DNA of 64,000 bases from Bimuria novae-zelandiae CBS 107.79 (GCA_010015655.1 ML976661.1:702354-766353), one strand, 5' to 3'. Shown: positions 22,193-33,998, counted from the stretch's first letter. Translations and numbers: made by a program. The notes: generated from the letters alone by a model not told the origin.

Positions 22193-22804
22193 ATGTCGTT
22201 CCGCCCAGGGTCCCGCATCTTCAACGCCTTCCGGCCGTTCTTCCGCCAGCAGCGCAATCAGAGCACCGCTGCGCCCGAACAGTCCGGTTTCCAGAAGCTA
22301 TGGAATAGCCCTGTTGGTCCTAAGACGGTGCATTTCTGGTACTTCCTCCCTTGCTTCCCCTTTACCACTGCTATCCCGCATCTCGCACTGCGCACGCGAC
22401 ACGCTTATCTCCTCCCACCTACACCTCCCAACCCACCACCCTACACAAACAAAGCAAGTGATTAACACCCTCCCAGGGCCCCAATAATGAAATGGGGCCT
22501 CGTCGTAGCCGGCGCCTCCGACCTCACCCGTCCCGCCTCGCAGCTCTCGCTCAACACAAATGCCGCCCTCATGACAACCGGCCTCATCTGGACGCGTTGG
22601 TGCTTCGTCATCCGGCCCCAGAACATCTTCCTCGCGACTGTAAATTTCTTCTTGTTCCTTACCGGTGCGACGCAGACGGCCAGGATCTTGATGTACCAGC
22701 GCAGCTTGAAGGGTGCGGAGGGCCAGGCTGAGGCCGAGGGACGCGAGATCAAGGAGGAGCTGAGAGTTGTGGCGGCGAAGGTTGAGGGCGCGGTCAAGTC
22801 GTGA
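22193..22804 (+). CDS. MPC2: Mitochondrial pyruvate carrier subunit, MPC2-like (157 aa)
   Basis: Two exons, 22193-22338 and 22477-22804, are separated by a 138-bp intron with a GATTAAC branch-like site and CAG end. The N-terminus MSFRPGSRIFNAFRPFFRQQ is basic and amphipathic, as expected for mitochondrial import. The family block begins KTVHFWAPIMKWGLVVAGAS across the splice junction. It continues with DLTRPASQLS, GLIWTRWCFVIRPQN and NFFLFLTGATQTAR, which cover the predicted membrane helices. It pairs with an MPC1 partner to carry pyruvate into the matrix. The acidic/alanine C-terminal tail (about 30 residues) is longer than in yeast. The start was chosen for the presequence; the longer upstream frame is a shadow of the NDUFA2 strand. 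Confidence 0.95.
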
Positions 22805-23158
22805 GGGAAGCGTGGGGGAGTGGGAAGAGAGATTAAGGGGCAGAAGCGATACTGCGGAGAAGAGAGATTGAGAAAGGATGCATATTGGATGCAATGCATG
22901 TACAATTATAGTTCCGTTGATGCGAGGCAAGCATGGAATTGTTGAATGGAGAATAACAACACTCAGCGAGTGACATAAGGCTGACAGATACAGATGTATT
23001 ACAGACCCAGTGACAAGTCTTGCGTGCATTGCAGTAGGTCATATTCCCACAACTAGCAATGCGGTACTATGAATTGTCCAAAACGAACCAGCCAAGGTAC
23101 CCGTCTGCAACCTCCATCATTACTACACCCAAGCTCCCCACGTCGTCCTACCCATCTC
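22805..23158. other. Convergent 3' ends of MPC2 and the cysteine-rich gene
   Basis: The region is 354 bp of non-coding DNA between two stop codons that face each other. No strong hairpin or other gene was seen. Confidence 0.4.
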
Positions 23159-24473
23159 CTACTCCTGCCGCAGATGCTGCTCTTGCGCATCGTACACCGG
23201 TCTATGGTGCGGCGGCGGACCCGGTTCTTCTCGCGGAGCCCGTCCATCTTCCTCCTGTTGTTCCCTAGGCGCATCCTGATGCGGGCCCTCTCCGGACCAT
23301 CCCTGGAACCTATGTTCCGGACCACCCCACCCTGTACACCTGTTAGTCATATCTCTTTCAAGTACCTTCTCTCCAGATGGCCGGGTACAAAGTAGATGCA
23401 GTCAGCCACTGTATTACTCATCCAGAGGTAACACGCAGGATTAAGACATTCTTAAATGGAACTGTCTTACCCGACCTTATACCTCCACGATTGGGTCTCA
23501 AACAAAATCGAAACGAAGAGAAGAAGGGAGGCGACTTACACCACGGACACCAACAGCTCAAACAACACCTCCAGTCACAACTATCCCAGCACCCATCCTT
23601 CGCGAAACACCCCTGATCCTCAAAGCACCCCTGGCACGTGACCCAGTACTTGATATTGTCTCCCCACCAACGCCACTTGCCGAACTTGTGGTACCACGGT
23701 GGCGGGGGCACGTACTTTCCCGCCAAGGGCGTGCGGACCGGGAAATTGTATTGCATCGGCAACTCACGCTGGTACTCGGCCGAATGTGAGACTGGCGAGA
23801 GAACGTTGGTTGCGGACGCGGATGCGGTGGCGGTGGGATACTTGCGTAGAAGCCTGGAGGAGGAGGATATGGTCTTGGAGTTGGCGTGGCGGTTGCGTAT
23901 TTCGCCGCCGGGGACGCTGCGGACCGAGGGGATGGGGGCGTTGGCCATGTTGCGGGCGGCAGAGCTGGGTCTGGGAGCCTTGGCGGCGGTGTCATTGTTC
24001 TCAATAGGAGGTAAGATGCTGCGGACGAAGTAGGCCATATCGTCAGTAGCCGTGTTCTCAATGCGACCAATGTCGCTGTTTCCGGAGGACATAGCTGCGC
24101 CGAGGGTGACAGCGTTTTCGGCGGCCTTGGTAGTCGTGTTCTTAATGCGACCGGATGTGCTCTTAGCAGAGGAGGCAATGCCGTAGTTAGCGACATCGTT
24201 GCCGGCGGCGGTAGCCGTGTTGTTAGCTTGGCTGGAGGTTCCTCCAGGGAAGGAGGCATTAGATGTGGCAGTCGTGTTCTTAACCTGACCAGTGTGGCGG
24301 ACGGTGGAGACACTATCCGCATCATCATCGCTTGCCTCCGTGTTAGCGGGCGTATGAGGGAAACTCGAGGCACTGCTCAAGCTTTCGTTGACGCTCTGGT
24401 TGTCAGCCGTTGTGGGAGCGCCATTGGAGGCACTGAAGCCGTTGTCGTTGCCGCTGTGGGAGTTATACGCCAT
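23159..24473 (-). CDS. Hypothetical protein: Ser/Thr/Asn-rich with cysteine/tryptophan-rich C-terminal module (368 aa)
   Basis: Exon 1 is 24473-23540 and exon 2 is 23331-23159 (complement). The intron has donor GTAAGT, a GACTAAC branch site and a TACAG end. Joined length is 368 residues. Residues ~1-230 are low complexity with several copies of a (V/I)xNT(T/A) element (VKNTTATSN, GRIKNTTTKAA, GRIENTATDD). Residues ~270-330 are a dense Cys/Trp module: KFGKWRWWGDNIKYW, then Cys pairs in TCQGC, DGCWDSCDWRCC and CWCPWW. Exon 2 adds GGPEHRFQGWSGEGP and a charged, Pro-rich tail with a PPPHHRPVYD stretch. No signal peptide is seen. I do not recognise the family. The Cys module could bind zinc or be lipid-modified. 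The acceptor choice is inferred from phase and branch distance. Confidence 0.7.
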
Positions 24474-25291
24474 CGCGACAGGACTCAGTGATCGATGGAA
24501 GACGAGAGTGATGATGAGATGATGGCTCTAGCTGTAACAATGCACGGCTAAAGTAGCAGCGATGAAATAATTGCTGGAACGATGAGTTGCCGACCGAGGA
24601 CGGGCGTCGGTGTAAAGAGAAGAGAATAAAAAGAGGACGGTTGCCCTAAAGAAGGGTGCCGATAACAGTGGTAACGAGGAAGGCGTTGGGTAGAGCTGCT
24701 CGTTATTCCTTCCGCAACATCCCACGTCACTCCCTTTTTCGTGAGGAGGAAAGAGCAATCCACACCCCCACCATCGACATCCACCAGATGGCATTCACGT
24801 CAGTTGATGAATGTTTTATGGAAGTCCCAGGACACCCGCCAGAGCAAAGCAGGGCGGCGTTTCAGCATCACGGCCCCCTAGGATGGGGCACGCCAACGCG
24901 GACGGTCCCAACTCTTGCTCCCCAACGTGCTCTCTACTTCAAGATCCCCACTTCAACACGTTCGTACCCACCCATCTGTACCAACAGGGAGCACGCCAAA
25001 ATTGCCACGGGCAGCGTTCGTCACCGCCATCGTGTTGGGCTCAGCGGGTAGGCCGTTATTGCCTATACTGCGTCGATATGCTGTACTCTTGTCTTACTTC
25101 AATCGTTTCTCTGGTTTTGTTAGCTGCTGTCAATAAATCATCACAGCCTTGAACTCTTGGACAACACACACCTTCCATGTCAAGATCACAGGGTTCAAAG
25201 CTTGCCCATGTGTCCGCCCGCCCCTCTCTGGTACACCCAAGGGCCCGTCTCGGACCCCGTTCTGTCGTACCGCTCGCCTTCCAACGGCGCC
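24474..25291. other. Intergenic, no supported gene
   Basis: This is the upstream region of the cysteine-rich gene. Open frames on both strands overlap each other and lack codon bias or family motifs. Confidence 0.4.
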
Positions 25292-25480
25292 TCAACAGGC
25301 ACAGTTATTACACCCCATGCACGCGCTCGTAATCAGCGCCCACGTCGCTACAAAACAGCTACCAAGCAAATCGGTAGCCCACATCCCATTGCACCCCGAG
25401 CAGCAATTCGTCTCGGTGACGTCTTGATCCGAGTCGGAAGGGGCGAGGCTGCCGGCCGGCATGTACTGCATTTCCGGCAT
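25292..25480 (-). CDS. Possible small cysteine-rich protein (62 aa)
   Basis: From ATG at 25480 the frame gives 62 residues starting MPEMQYMPAGSLAP. It has eight cysteines in two groups (ETNCCSGCNG, then ACMGCNNCAC at the C-terminus) around a partly hydrophobic segment GMWATDLLGSCFVATWALI. The frame is open further upstream, but the added residues look non-coding. The layout (acidic N-terminus, hydrophobic stretch, Cys pairs at the end) resembles small fungal Cys-rich membrane proteins. It has no cleavable signal peptide, so a secreted effector is unlikely. Support is the pattern only. Confidence 0.35.
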   Translation of the reverse strand: MPEMQYMPAGSLAPSDSDQDVTETNCCSGCNGMWATDLLGSCFVATWALITSACMGCNNCAC

Positions 25481-26064
25481 TATAGGCAACCTTTTGAGAA
25501 GGAACAACTGGCGAAGTGAGCAGCGCTTGATCGAACGAAAGGAGAAGAAGATTATAAACGCGGATAAAGTCTGTAAACTTCTTGTGTGTAAAAGTGCAGG
25601 CAATGCGCACTTTATTACACCAGGGCGCGGACATCGTAGGATTCTAGCGCAGCTCACTAACTCCATGGGGCACACGCTACACCTCTCACGTACGCAGCGG
25701 AGAACGGTGTGTCACACCCAAAAAGGCTTTGCAACAAATCGCGAAGCGGTCGGACATTTGCCAAAGGAGTGGGTTTTGCGGAGGCTTCGCGCCTACGCCA
25801 CGATGATCATCCGTCTCACAGCCTCAGGCGCTGCACGCCTAACCGTACCACACCAGTCCCGTTTTGAACAGAAAAACTCCATTGGATACGTATGTACTCG
25901 GGGTATCTAGCGCGAAGAAAAATAATGACAAGCTGAATTGCAGCAAAAACCAATCGTGGGTATATGTGTGTGATATTAAGACGACTTGGGCGTCATGCGT
26001 CGTGAAAGCACCCCGCAGGGAGTTAGGGAAAGTAACGCGCCGCCAGCGACGATCCTCTCTTCGA

Positions 26065-29037
26065 TTAAATTCTGATGACGATGTTGATACCCAGGCCCTT
26101 TGCCTCGCGGATGCAGCACGCGAGACATGTTCGTCCGACTCGCCCAATGATCGCATGGAACCCCTTTTCCGCACACCACGACCGAGCGAGGAGCTCGAGG
26201 TCCTTCGACGCACGCGCGTCTAGAATGAGTACGACATCTTCCTCTCCAGCGGAAACGACATGTTCTTTCTCTTCCTCGTCTTGCGGCGTAGGTACTGGTG
26301 AGGTGTCCACACGAGGTGTGAAGGGAAGAACAAAACCTGGATCCAGAACATCCGTCACCGGTACAAGTTTGTATTGGTGAGATACATGGAGCGGGTGCGC
26401 ATTCAAGGGCTCCGACTTTGGCGTTAATGACGAATTGGGATCATCGTCCGGTACTGGAAAGTAGGTGCGCGTCGGCGCAATGCTTGGTGAGTCGGGCGGG
26501 TGAGAAAGCAGTGGCTCGAAACCGTGCGAATTGCGACGAATGAGCTGTGAAGAGCGATTGCTGGCGGTTCGGTTGCTGTGAATACTGCGTTTGGACGACG
26601 TGCGTGAGAGCGACAATGTCTGCGTGCGCTTGTGCATTCGAGGGACATTGGGCGTCGACGAAGACGCAGGTGGAGTGCAAGGCCAGGATGTTACGAATTG
26701 GATATCGTGGGTCAACGACAAAGTGTGCGTACTACGGGTTAGTGAAGTAAATGTGACTGATGCCACGTAAGAGTCAGCCTCTTCAGTCGGAGTAGAGGTG
26801 GCATCATTGCCTGACAGTTCTAGGTCCCATTTGGAGAACTCAACAGCCGGAATGGGAGGAGTCGAGGAGTCGCGCGGCAGAGTAAGATCTTCAGCCTTGA
26901 CAGTTGACTCGTCAAGCCCTGGTATAACAGCGGAGCTGCGTAGGACAAGATCGTCTTCCGCCGTTATACGGGGTCGTTGCTCAGCACGAAACTGCTTTGC
27001 ATTAACAGCATACCAGCCGTCGGTAGAATCAGCTGGTAACTTTCCAAAGGTGATCCAACCCATACATTCGGAGGCTCCCTCGATACAACCCAACACGCGG
27101 GCCACAACTGAAGCCTTGCTCCACCATACCCTTTCTGCATAGACAAACCCGCCGTAAAGACTCGCGCAGTCTCCGAGAGCAGCGATGGCTTGCTTGTCAT
27201 TCTCCAGCAATGTAGATACAAGAAGATGCGATATGGCTTCTCCGGGTAGAATTAGGCCAGTCAGATAGGAGCGGCTAAGCCAGCCTCCAACATTGACGGC
27301 ATGATCTGGCCTGTCTGCAGTCGCAAGCAGCGTGGTCGTCAGCGGGATCTGGAATGACCGAGATCCGCTCCTGCTTGGAGACGGTCTTTGCAGATTTCCG
27401 AAATAGCTGTCCATGATTACGTTCGAGCGTGGTGTTGCCAGAGGTGTTCCATAAACGCTGATAGAGGCGGGAGTACTTGGGTCCAGGACTCTTCCAGTCG
27501 GGGAAGGCATCTGGTCTGGCGACGAAGCAACCTCTGGTGTGCTTATCTTCTGAGCAATCTCGGCCACTATTGACTCGATGCCTGGCCACTGTACTATCTG
27601 GGCGAAGCGTAACAGCCCGGAAAGCTGTCGGGCTTGGTGCTGTGGTAGCAGGATTATGTCCGCCATGACTTCGTCTTTGGGTGCACTCGGGGTGAGTAGC
27701 GACAACAGGCCTCGTGATTTGGACCCCGGCACAGAAGGAATTGCATCGATACGTCTGACGACCAGGATATTCTCCAAGAAGCGTCGTGCCAAGACCAGAT
27801 CCCAGTCCGTTTTGCGCGTCTTCAGGTTCATGAACCCTTCGAAATCTTGTGGGCTGACATGCATCTGACGTTTCACGTCATCGACATCCATGCTTGTTAT
27901 TGCATCCAACCGTAGTAAAAGCTCACACGCTAAAGTAATTTGCAGAAGCAAAATCTCTCGATCGGTCCACAGTGGCTGCGCGTCGAGTTTGGCTTCTGGC
28001 TCGGAGTCGCTCCACAAGATTTGACCAAGCCGTATTCGCCATTCGACCAGGCTGAAATCGAACCATACGCCTCTGAGACGGAGGATCTTGAGTAGAGTGT
28101 CAATCTGAACTTTCATGCCCGTAGGATCATCCGCATTACTGTCATACCCGGGCGGCGTGAGGAACTTGCCGAAAAGGTTGGCGTACAGCTCTCCAGGGGG
28201 CTGGTTGTTCAGAATTGTCATTCTCTCGGGGCCGTCATGGAATGCTTCCATCAAGTCGCCGAGCTCGACTAGGCGGTCGTGAACCATGCTCATATCGACA
28301 GTCCTGATGCCAAGTCTCTCCGGGTTCTGCTGCATCAACTGCTTGTTCCTCATTGCCTCCAAGTATTCATTGCTAGTCTGGGATTGCTGCAAATCTGTGA
28401 CGAGATGGTCGGGCTGCTGCAGCTCGAGGAAGTGTGCGAATCCAACGGTTCCCTACAAACAAACACATGGTCAGCATAGCGCGGGTACAGTGACAGATGG
28501 GAATCGGCTTACCAGCTCAGCACCCTGGGCACTAAGCATGCTCGGCACCTCAGCTACGTCCAGATCATAGCCGGTGTGCGGTTTATCCTGGTCTGAAGCC
28601 TGTTGTAATGCGGGCAGGTGTTTATGAAGCGTTGAAGCAGAGAAGGCGGGGTCCGCGAGCTGCACAGAGTCCGACACATCTTTAACCGTCAGTTCCTCGT
28701 CCCACGGAAATGTCACCCTGGGAATCAGCCGCCGCCCAGTTCTCTGTACGAAGAAATGCGGTGCGCCCGAGAACAGTGCATGTACGTGTTCTTCGCTGAG
28801 ATACTCCACCTTGGGAGGCTCTGGTTTTTCTATCTCTGGCTCTGTCGATTGCGCTTGGGGCGTTGGCGCTGGTGGAGGCGTGGGCAGCGGTGCCTCGTCT
28901 GTCTCAGCCTGTTGAAACTCGACAGAGCTGGTGGACTTTGCGAGCTTCGCAGATTCGGCGATTTTGGAGTCTCGAGGAGGCTTGCTAGAGCCTTTCTTGG
29001 AGACAGCAACGGGTATCTTGGAAACAAAGGGTGCCAT
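26065..29037 (-). CDS. Large conserved fungal protein of unknown function (970 aa)
   Basis: Exon 1 is 29037-28513 and exon 2 is 28452-26065 (complement). The 60-bp intron has GTAAGC and TGTAG ends, phase 0. Exon 1 encodes a basic/Pro-rich start, then VEYLSEEHVHALFSGAPHFF and RLIPRVTFPWDEE. Exon 2 has helical segments (residues ~180-430) and a well-conserved-looking block near residues 560-645 (GGWLSRSYLTGLILPGEA, GDCASLYGGFVYAERVWW, GASECMGWITFGKLP). A long Ser/Thr/Pro-rich region follows, and the C-terminal part ends in SWCAEKGFHAIIGRVGRTC and a short hydrophobic end. Proteins with this layout are widespread in filamentous ascomycetes, but I cannot name the domain with certainty. No membrane segment or signal peptide is seen. 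A further 5' exon may exist at 29240. Confidence 0.8.
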
Positions 29038-29090
29038 TAGCTTGTGTGATCACATGGCGGGGTGGGTGAAGATAAGTGGTGTGGGCGTAC

Positions 29091-29240
29091 AGGTCGTGCC
29101 TCCTTGTCGCTACCTTCTGGCTGCTTCTGCTTCCTCGATCGAAAGAAGTCGGCGAATCTCTGCCGCTTGCTCTTCTTCTCGTCGGCTTTTGCTATTTGGC
29201 TGTCGGCAACTATGCTCTTCACTCGTTTGCGCAGCGGCAT
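29091..29240 (-). CDS. Candidate first exon of the 970-aa protein gene
   Basis: The frame from ATG at 29240 begins MPLRKRVKSIVADSQ and continues KKSKRQRFADFFRSRKQKQ, with a coding-like basic composition. A donor GTACGC about 150 bp in, joined to an acceptor ACAAG just before CTAATGG at 29037, would keep the frame and add about 50 residues upstream. The splice ends are weak. Without this join the protein starts at 29037. Confidence 0.3.
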
Positions 29241-32200
29241 GTTGAATTCGGCGCGGTTTATGGAGGGAGAAGGCGTGACGCATGCTGCTGGCGAGGATAA
29301 CTGCGTGGAAGGCGCGTCCCTGACTGCGTCAACAAATTACCAGGCGGCCTGTGCCTCCTTCCATGTTCTGGGCGATGGATCAAACAGGACATCGCCCTCG
29401 CGAAAGCCTGGAACGGCGGGCGGATCTGTTCCCTGTCACGCATCCCGCCTATCGCTGCTCCACGCGCATGACAACCTATCGACGCCCTCGCATGCGCTTC
29501 GACGACACGCGCCATCCCTAGTTGCATCTCCCATTCACACCTCACCAACCGCAGCTTGCACTCTCCTTTCGCCAGGCATCGTGGAGCCTTTGTTTCAAAC
29601 ACGCTGGTTTGTGGTTTGCACGGGCTGACGAGGTGGCTGCTCGCCCATCGTAAACGAGATGAGCCCTGGTCGTGGAAGGCGCGCTGGGTTCTGGAAAAAT
29701 CTCCTGAAAAGCGGGGTTCTTAGTCATGCCGATCTGCCCCCACAGAGACGCGCCCTCCTCACCAAGAGTTGTAAAAAACATACAAATGTAAGAGACCCCT
29801 TCTGTCCAATTGATCGAATGCGGTGCGATGGCTTCATACCACCAGATCCCCGATGCGAAAGCGGCCAGAGAAAGACACTCGAAATCCATCATTGTGGAGG
29901 AGGCGACACGCCGCCAAAAGTACGTTAGCAATGCGTCGCTGATACTGTAGCTTTCTGGTCGAGCCGTAGCGGTCCTTCAGCTTTTCTTCTAGTACGCGAG
30001 TGCGTCGACAACATGCGACTCTGTCGGTAACAATTCGACCGCTCAGGACAGCTGGTACTTGGATAGCGGCATGGAAAGGTTTTGGACGCGTCATGTTGGG
30101 CTTTCGATGATCGATCCTGGTAGTCTGAGGCAAAGTGAAAGAGATACCTTTTGCGGCGTTACTCGGGCACTGGTGATCGTGTATATGAAGACAGAAATAT
30201 CACGATGCGCCGACACCATCCGGTAAGATTCAAGTCGACAGGTAATGGAAATTGATGGGCGCGACTGCAGCGCCTAGATGAGATCAACTTTGATGTCTTG
30301 TCAAAGAACGTACTAATGCATATGCGAAGGTGAAGAGGCGGCAGTCTCATTGCTAGAGTGCACATCTGCCACCGTACTAGATGAGGAAGAAAGTGGAATG
30401 CGTTGTTTTGAGAGCTCTTTACTCATGGAATTCGTATCCCAAACGACGGCTACTACACTCTCACATAATCGAACAGCCCAGTCATCGACCACCTCTATTG
30501 TTGGCGCAGCTTGTGAAGACACCCAGGCCTATGCACGAGATGTGAAGGTGGAAGAAAGGACGAAAAAGATACCGTGCACACGATCACTAATCGCGAGGTC
30601 TTGCGAACTTGCGAAGTCGATATTGAGTTCTGACTGTCGTTCACTCTGAATCTAATGGCGGAATGCCTGAAGTTCGTAAGCTTCGTCGTCGTTAGCAAGC
30701 GAATTACCAATGTCCACGTGGCGCCATTCGCGAAGGGACAGTTCACTACTGACCGGAGAACTAGCATGCGGCTCACAAGCATACTCTGCTGATGAGTCTT
30801 TGGAAGGCAACCTCGACGACAGCTCGTATCCATATGTATTGCTTCTCCAGACTCAAGTGGAGCTTCTGCCCTTGCTTCTCAACGACAACAAAGCGCCCAC
30901 GTTAGTAATCCGAAGCGACGATTCTTGTCTACGCCAAAATTTCGGTTCGACATGTCCGTACGTACTGTATGAAAGAAAGATCTGACCACAACGTACTCCC
31001 TGCACTGTCGCAAATGATTCTACGCCTCGGATGTCCTACTTCCATCCTGCTTTGGGCTTCACGAGCAAACACTTGAACAAGTTTTTAAAACGCTTGTATA
31101 CTACCTCGCCTGAAGGACCGTAATGGGGTCTGAGAGGTACAGCCTAACGGGTATGCCCTCGGCGCGCCAGTCACTGTCAGTATTACCTGCTCTTCACTCT
31201 CATGTCGACTGGTACCTACGGATGGTGCGACAGCTTTTGAAGGCCTACCTTGCCACAGCAGTCATTGCTCTCCATGGACGATGAGGATACAAAGTATTCT
31301 GACCATTGCACGCAAAAAAAGGAGGGCAATAAGTACGAGCCATTTCCAGTCCGCGTGTCAGAGCTCGTGCTCATTAAGGTGTTACAAAAGTTACCCTTAT
31401 ATGATTATACCAGAGCCCGGGAAGAAATTCGGAACCAGGCTTGCTCGAAAAGTACAGGATTCATTACTAGTGGGTGACGGAGAACGCCGTCAGTCCAGCG
31501 AAGGACCGACATAAACGGCTCCAACGCGTAAAGGCCGGTCACACGATTAAAGCCGCTCAAAGCATATGGCAATCATGTTTTGAGACCGACTTTCACGATC
31601 TGCGGAAAATCCATCGTGATGGTCAGTCTATTTCAATACCCAAAACATTCGGGCTAGTCTAAGGTCGCAGTTTCGACGGGACCTGGGTCTTTGACGCAAA
31701 TGCCGAATCGATTCAGACGCGTTAACGATTAAGTGTAGCCCGATCGCCGACTTTTTGGCCCCTCATCCTTGGTAGAACAGCTCTTTTGGGTAGGGATCAT
31801 TACGCGGCTTTACTTCGTTGCTTAGATGTATAGTAAAGACGAAGTGCGAAACGAGCGAAAATGAGTCGTCTGCCCCTTTCGTTCACGATGACCGCCGATC
31901 CCAAGCACAACTGCATTTCGACGAACGACCGGAGTTTCAATTGACCGAAAAGTTGACTGCTCAAACAGCCCACATGGAATGATACCGGAGGAACTCAAAC
32001 TCCGCGCACTGCGGCTCCAGTCGTGTCGATGTCGCGGACCTCACGATTGGAGTGCTCTTAGCCTCGCCTTGACCCAAGTGAGCACTCTTCCGGACCGAAT
32101 CTCTTTGAATTTGTCGTTAAAATGCGGACACCATGGCAAGACCATACCATCCTTGCAATTTCTACCAGCTTGACCGCTGGCATCTTGATACCCTACGACG

Positions 32201-32370
32201 CTAGGTCCGACTACATTACGCATTAAGGGCGGCTCTTAAAAGACAGTCAGCGATCGGATGCGCCGGATATCACGGGCCACTAGTAGCCACTGCAGATGAA
32301 ACGACTCAGCGAAGAAGCGCCGATAATCAGCACGCTAACGAATGAACTTCGGACAACACTGGAGCTTCTA
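29241..32370. other. 3.1-kb intergenic stretch, no supported gene
   Basis: Composition is normal and not RIP-like. Open frames up to about 130 codons occur on both strands, but none carries family motifs, signal peptides or consistent splice structure. The minus-strand frame at 29542-29931 is the longest. Confidence 0.4.
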
Positions 32371-32420
32371 CTGTGGTATCAGGCAAAAGTGAGGTGAGTG
32401 GCCCGCGCACAACAGGGGTG
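32371..32420 (+). repeat. Left TIR of the Tc1/mariner element
   Basis: It is paired with 33638-33687. The shared inner part reads GTGAGTGGCCCGCGCACA. Confidence 0.9.
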
Positions 32421-33637
32421 TCGCCAAGATGCCGAGCCATGTAAATTTCGCACGCTTGTCCTCTTTTATGTATAAATTTTAGTACCTAGTGTAACCACCT
32501 TTCGTATTAATTATAGCCTGGTATCTAGCTAGCATGCTTTTAATAAGCTCCTTAAATATTTTACTTCTAATTAAGTCCCACGCTTCCTATATAATATTAC
32601 GTAGCTAGCTATATATACGCTGCTTACCCCTAAGTAAATTAAAATAATACTACTTAATATAGTCCTTTATCTTATTCTATACTACCTTAATTAGGTTGAG
32701 ATCTGGCGAGAACGCTAGCTAAAAGATAAGGTAAATTCCTCTTAATTAAAGCTTTTTAATTATATAAGCAGCAGCGTGCCCAGGAGCGCTATCTTATATA
32801 AATTAAAGATATAGATTAAGGCGTAGCTATCTATAAACGAGAGGTATAACTCTTTTATAATAGCTCTCCTTATTAATACTCTTCTATTCCTTTTTTTAGA
32901 ATACTAATAGCCCCTTCGTCGTATCTAAAAAGCAACCCTAGAATATCCAGCCACGCTTCTTACGTAGTTTCTTAATAATATAGAAGGGATCTAATTCCTC
33001 TTTAGGGCGCCTAATAACCTACTTCTTACGATGCTAGTTACTAGTCACCTAAGTTTTATTACTCTAAAGGATTATATACTACTACTAAAAAGACTAGTTA
33101 GCGTAAGCTTTTGCCCACGCGAGGCGTAGCTAATAATTCTTTTTAGTAAAAGGAGGCTTAGCAAGAGTAACGCGGCAAGTATACCCCCTATTTTATAAAA
33201 TATTCTAAATTATATATTTACTAACGCTCTAATAAGTAAAGGGACCCTTTATAAGGTGTAGGAAACTTATTTACCTCCCCTCTTAAGAAGATTTAATAAA
33301 TTCTTTAAGCTAGTCTACTTATTTATTTATAAGAGAGGGTAAATAACTAGTGCGCTTCTTTAGCATAACGCGTGCGCTAGTAATTACGCAGGTAACTTAT
33401 CTCTTTAAGACCTTAAGAAGGTTAGTAATAAACAGGTAAGTGTGCCTAGCTAGACGTAAGGTGCGTATCTAGAGGCGTTAGTCGCGAGTGAGGTATCAAC
33501 GAGTTGGTGTTGATGGGGGAGACATTGTGGTGATGTTGTGGTGGATAGCACACGATAGAGGTACAAGCATTATCATATAAATTACATAGAGCTAATGGTA
33601 TTTCTGTTTAGTGGCGTCCGTTTTGTATCGAGTCAGG

Positions 33638-33687
33638 CATCCCTGCTGTGCGCGGGCCACTCACCTCACTTTTGCCTGATACCACAG
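33638..33687 (-). repeat. Right TIR of the Tc1/mariner element
   Basis: This is the reverse complement of the left TIR, with only about two to three differences over 50 bp. Confidence 0.9.
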
Positions 33688-33998
33688 TATATCCCCAGAT
33701 TTCGGCCCTTATGCTTCGAGGGGGTGCTACGCAATCTATGCTTGGGTGAAAATTGGTAGACAAGGCTCCTAGATGCTATTCGTCTACCTGGTAAGGGGCT
33801 GCGGCCAAATGTAACTTTTGCGGCTTAGACACTGACGAAACGCCATGGAATAGGCCAAAACACGAGCATATGGAAACAATTTAAATGCCGGGTTATCTCG
33901 AACGTAGATGATTCTTTACTCCGCGTCTTCACTGCGACTCTCGCACTCTACATTCATTTTTGAAGTCTTTGGCTACCGGCCGTCCTCTCTTTAACAAA

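Larger units (their letters stand above)
32371..33687 (-). mobile_element. Tc1/mariner-type DNA transposon, RIP-inactivated (1.32 kb)
   Basis: Inverted repeats of about 50 bp begin CTGTGGTATCAGGCAAAAG at both ends, and TA duplications sit at 32369-32370 and 33688-33689. On the minus strand, stop-broken transposase blocks are legible. RRPKEELDPFYIIKKLRKK and RGWIF(stop)GCF match the family EELDP and KRGWMFWGCF blocks. TTKGLLVF and SPDLNLIKVV match the KGPLVFW and SPDLNPIENVW blocks. The first catalytic segment appears as SNKT where DET is expected. The terminal repeats are GC-rich and almost identical while the interior is strongly mutated. The element ends 311 bp before the chitinase start. 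Confidence 0.9.

Noticed and set aside
21425..22465. 346-codon plus-strand frame ending in the MPC2 first exon
   Set aside because: It covers NDUFA2 on the opposite strand, the shared promoter and the MPC2 exon plus intron. Only the last part matches MPC2, so the upstream part is a shadow.
22298..23029. 243-codon minus-strand frame across MPC2
   Set aside because: It is antisense to the recognised MPC2 exon 2 and has no motif of its own.
23558..24373. 271-codon minus-strand frame overlapping the cysteine-rich gene
   Set aside because: It is an out-of-frame, Pro/Arg/Ser-rich translation of the same low-complexity exon. The frame with the Cys module and splice fit is the gene.
29542..29931. 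130-codon minus-strand frame in the gene-poor stretch
   Set aside because: No motif, signal peptide or plausible splice partner was seen, and overlapping frames of similar length occur on both strands.
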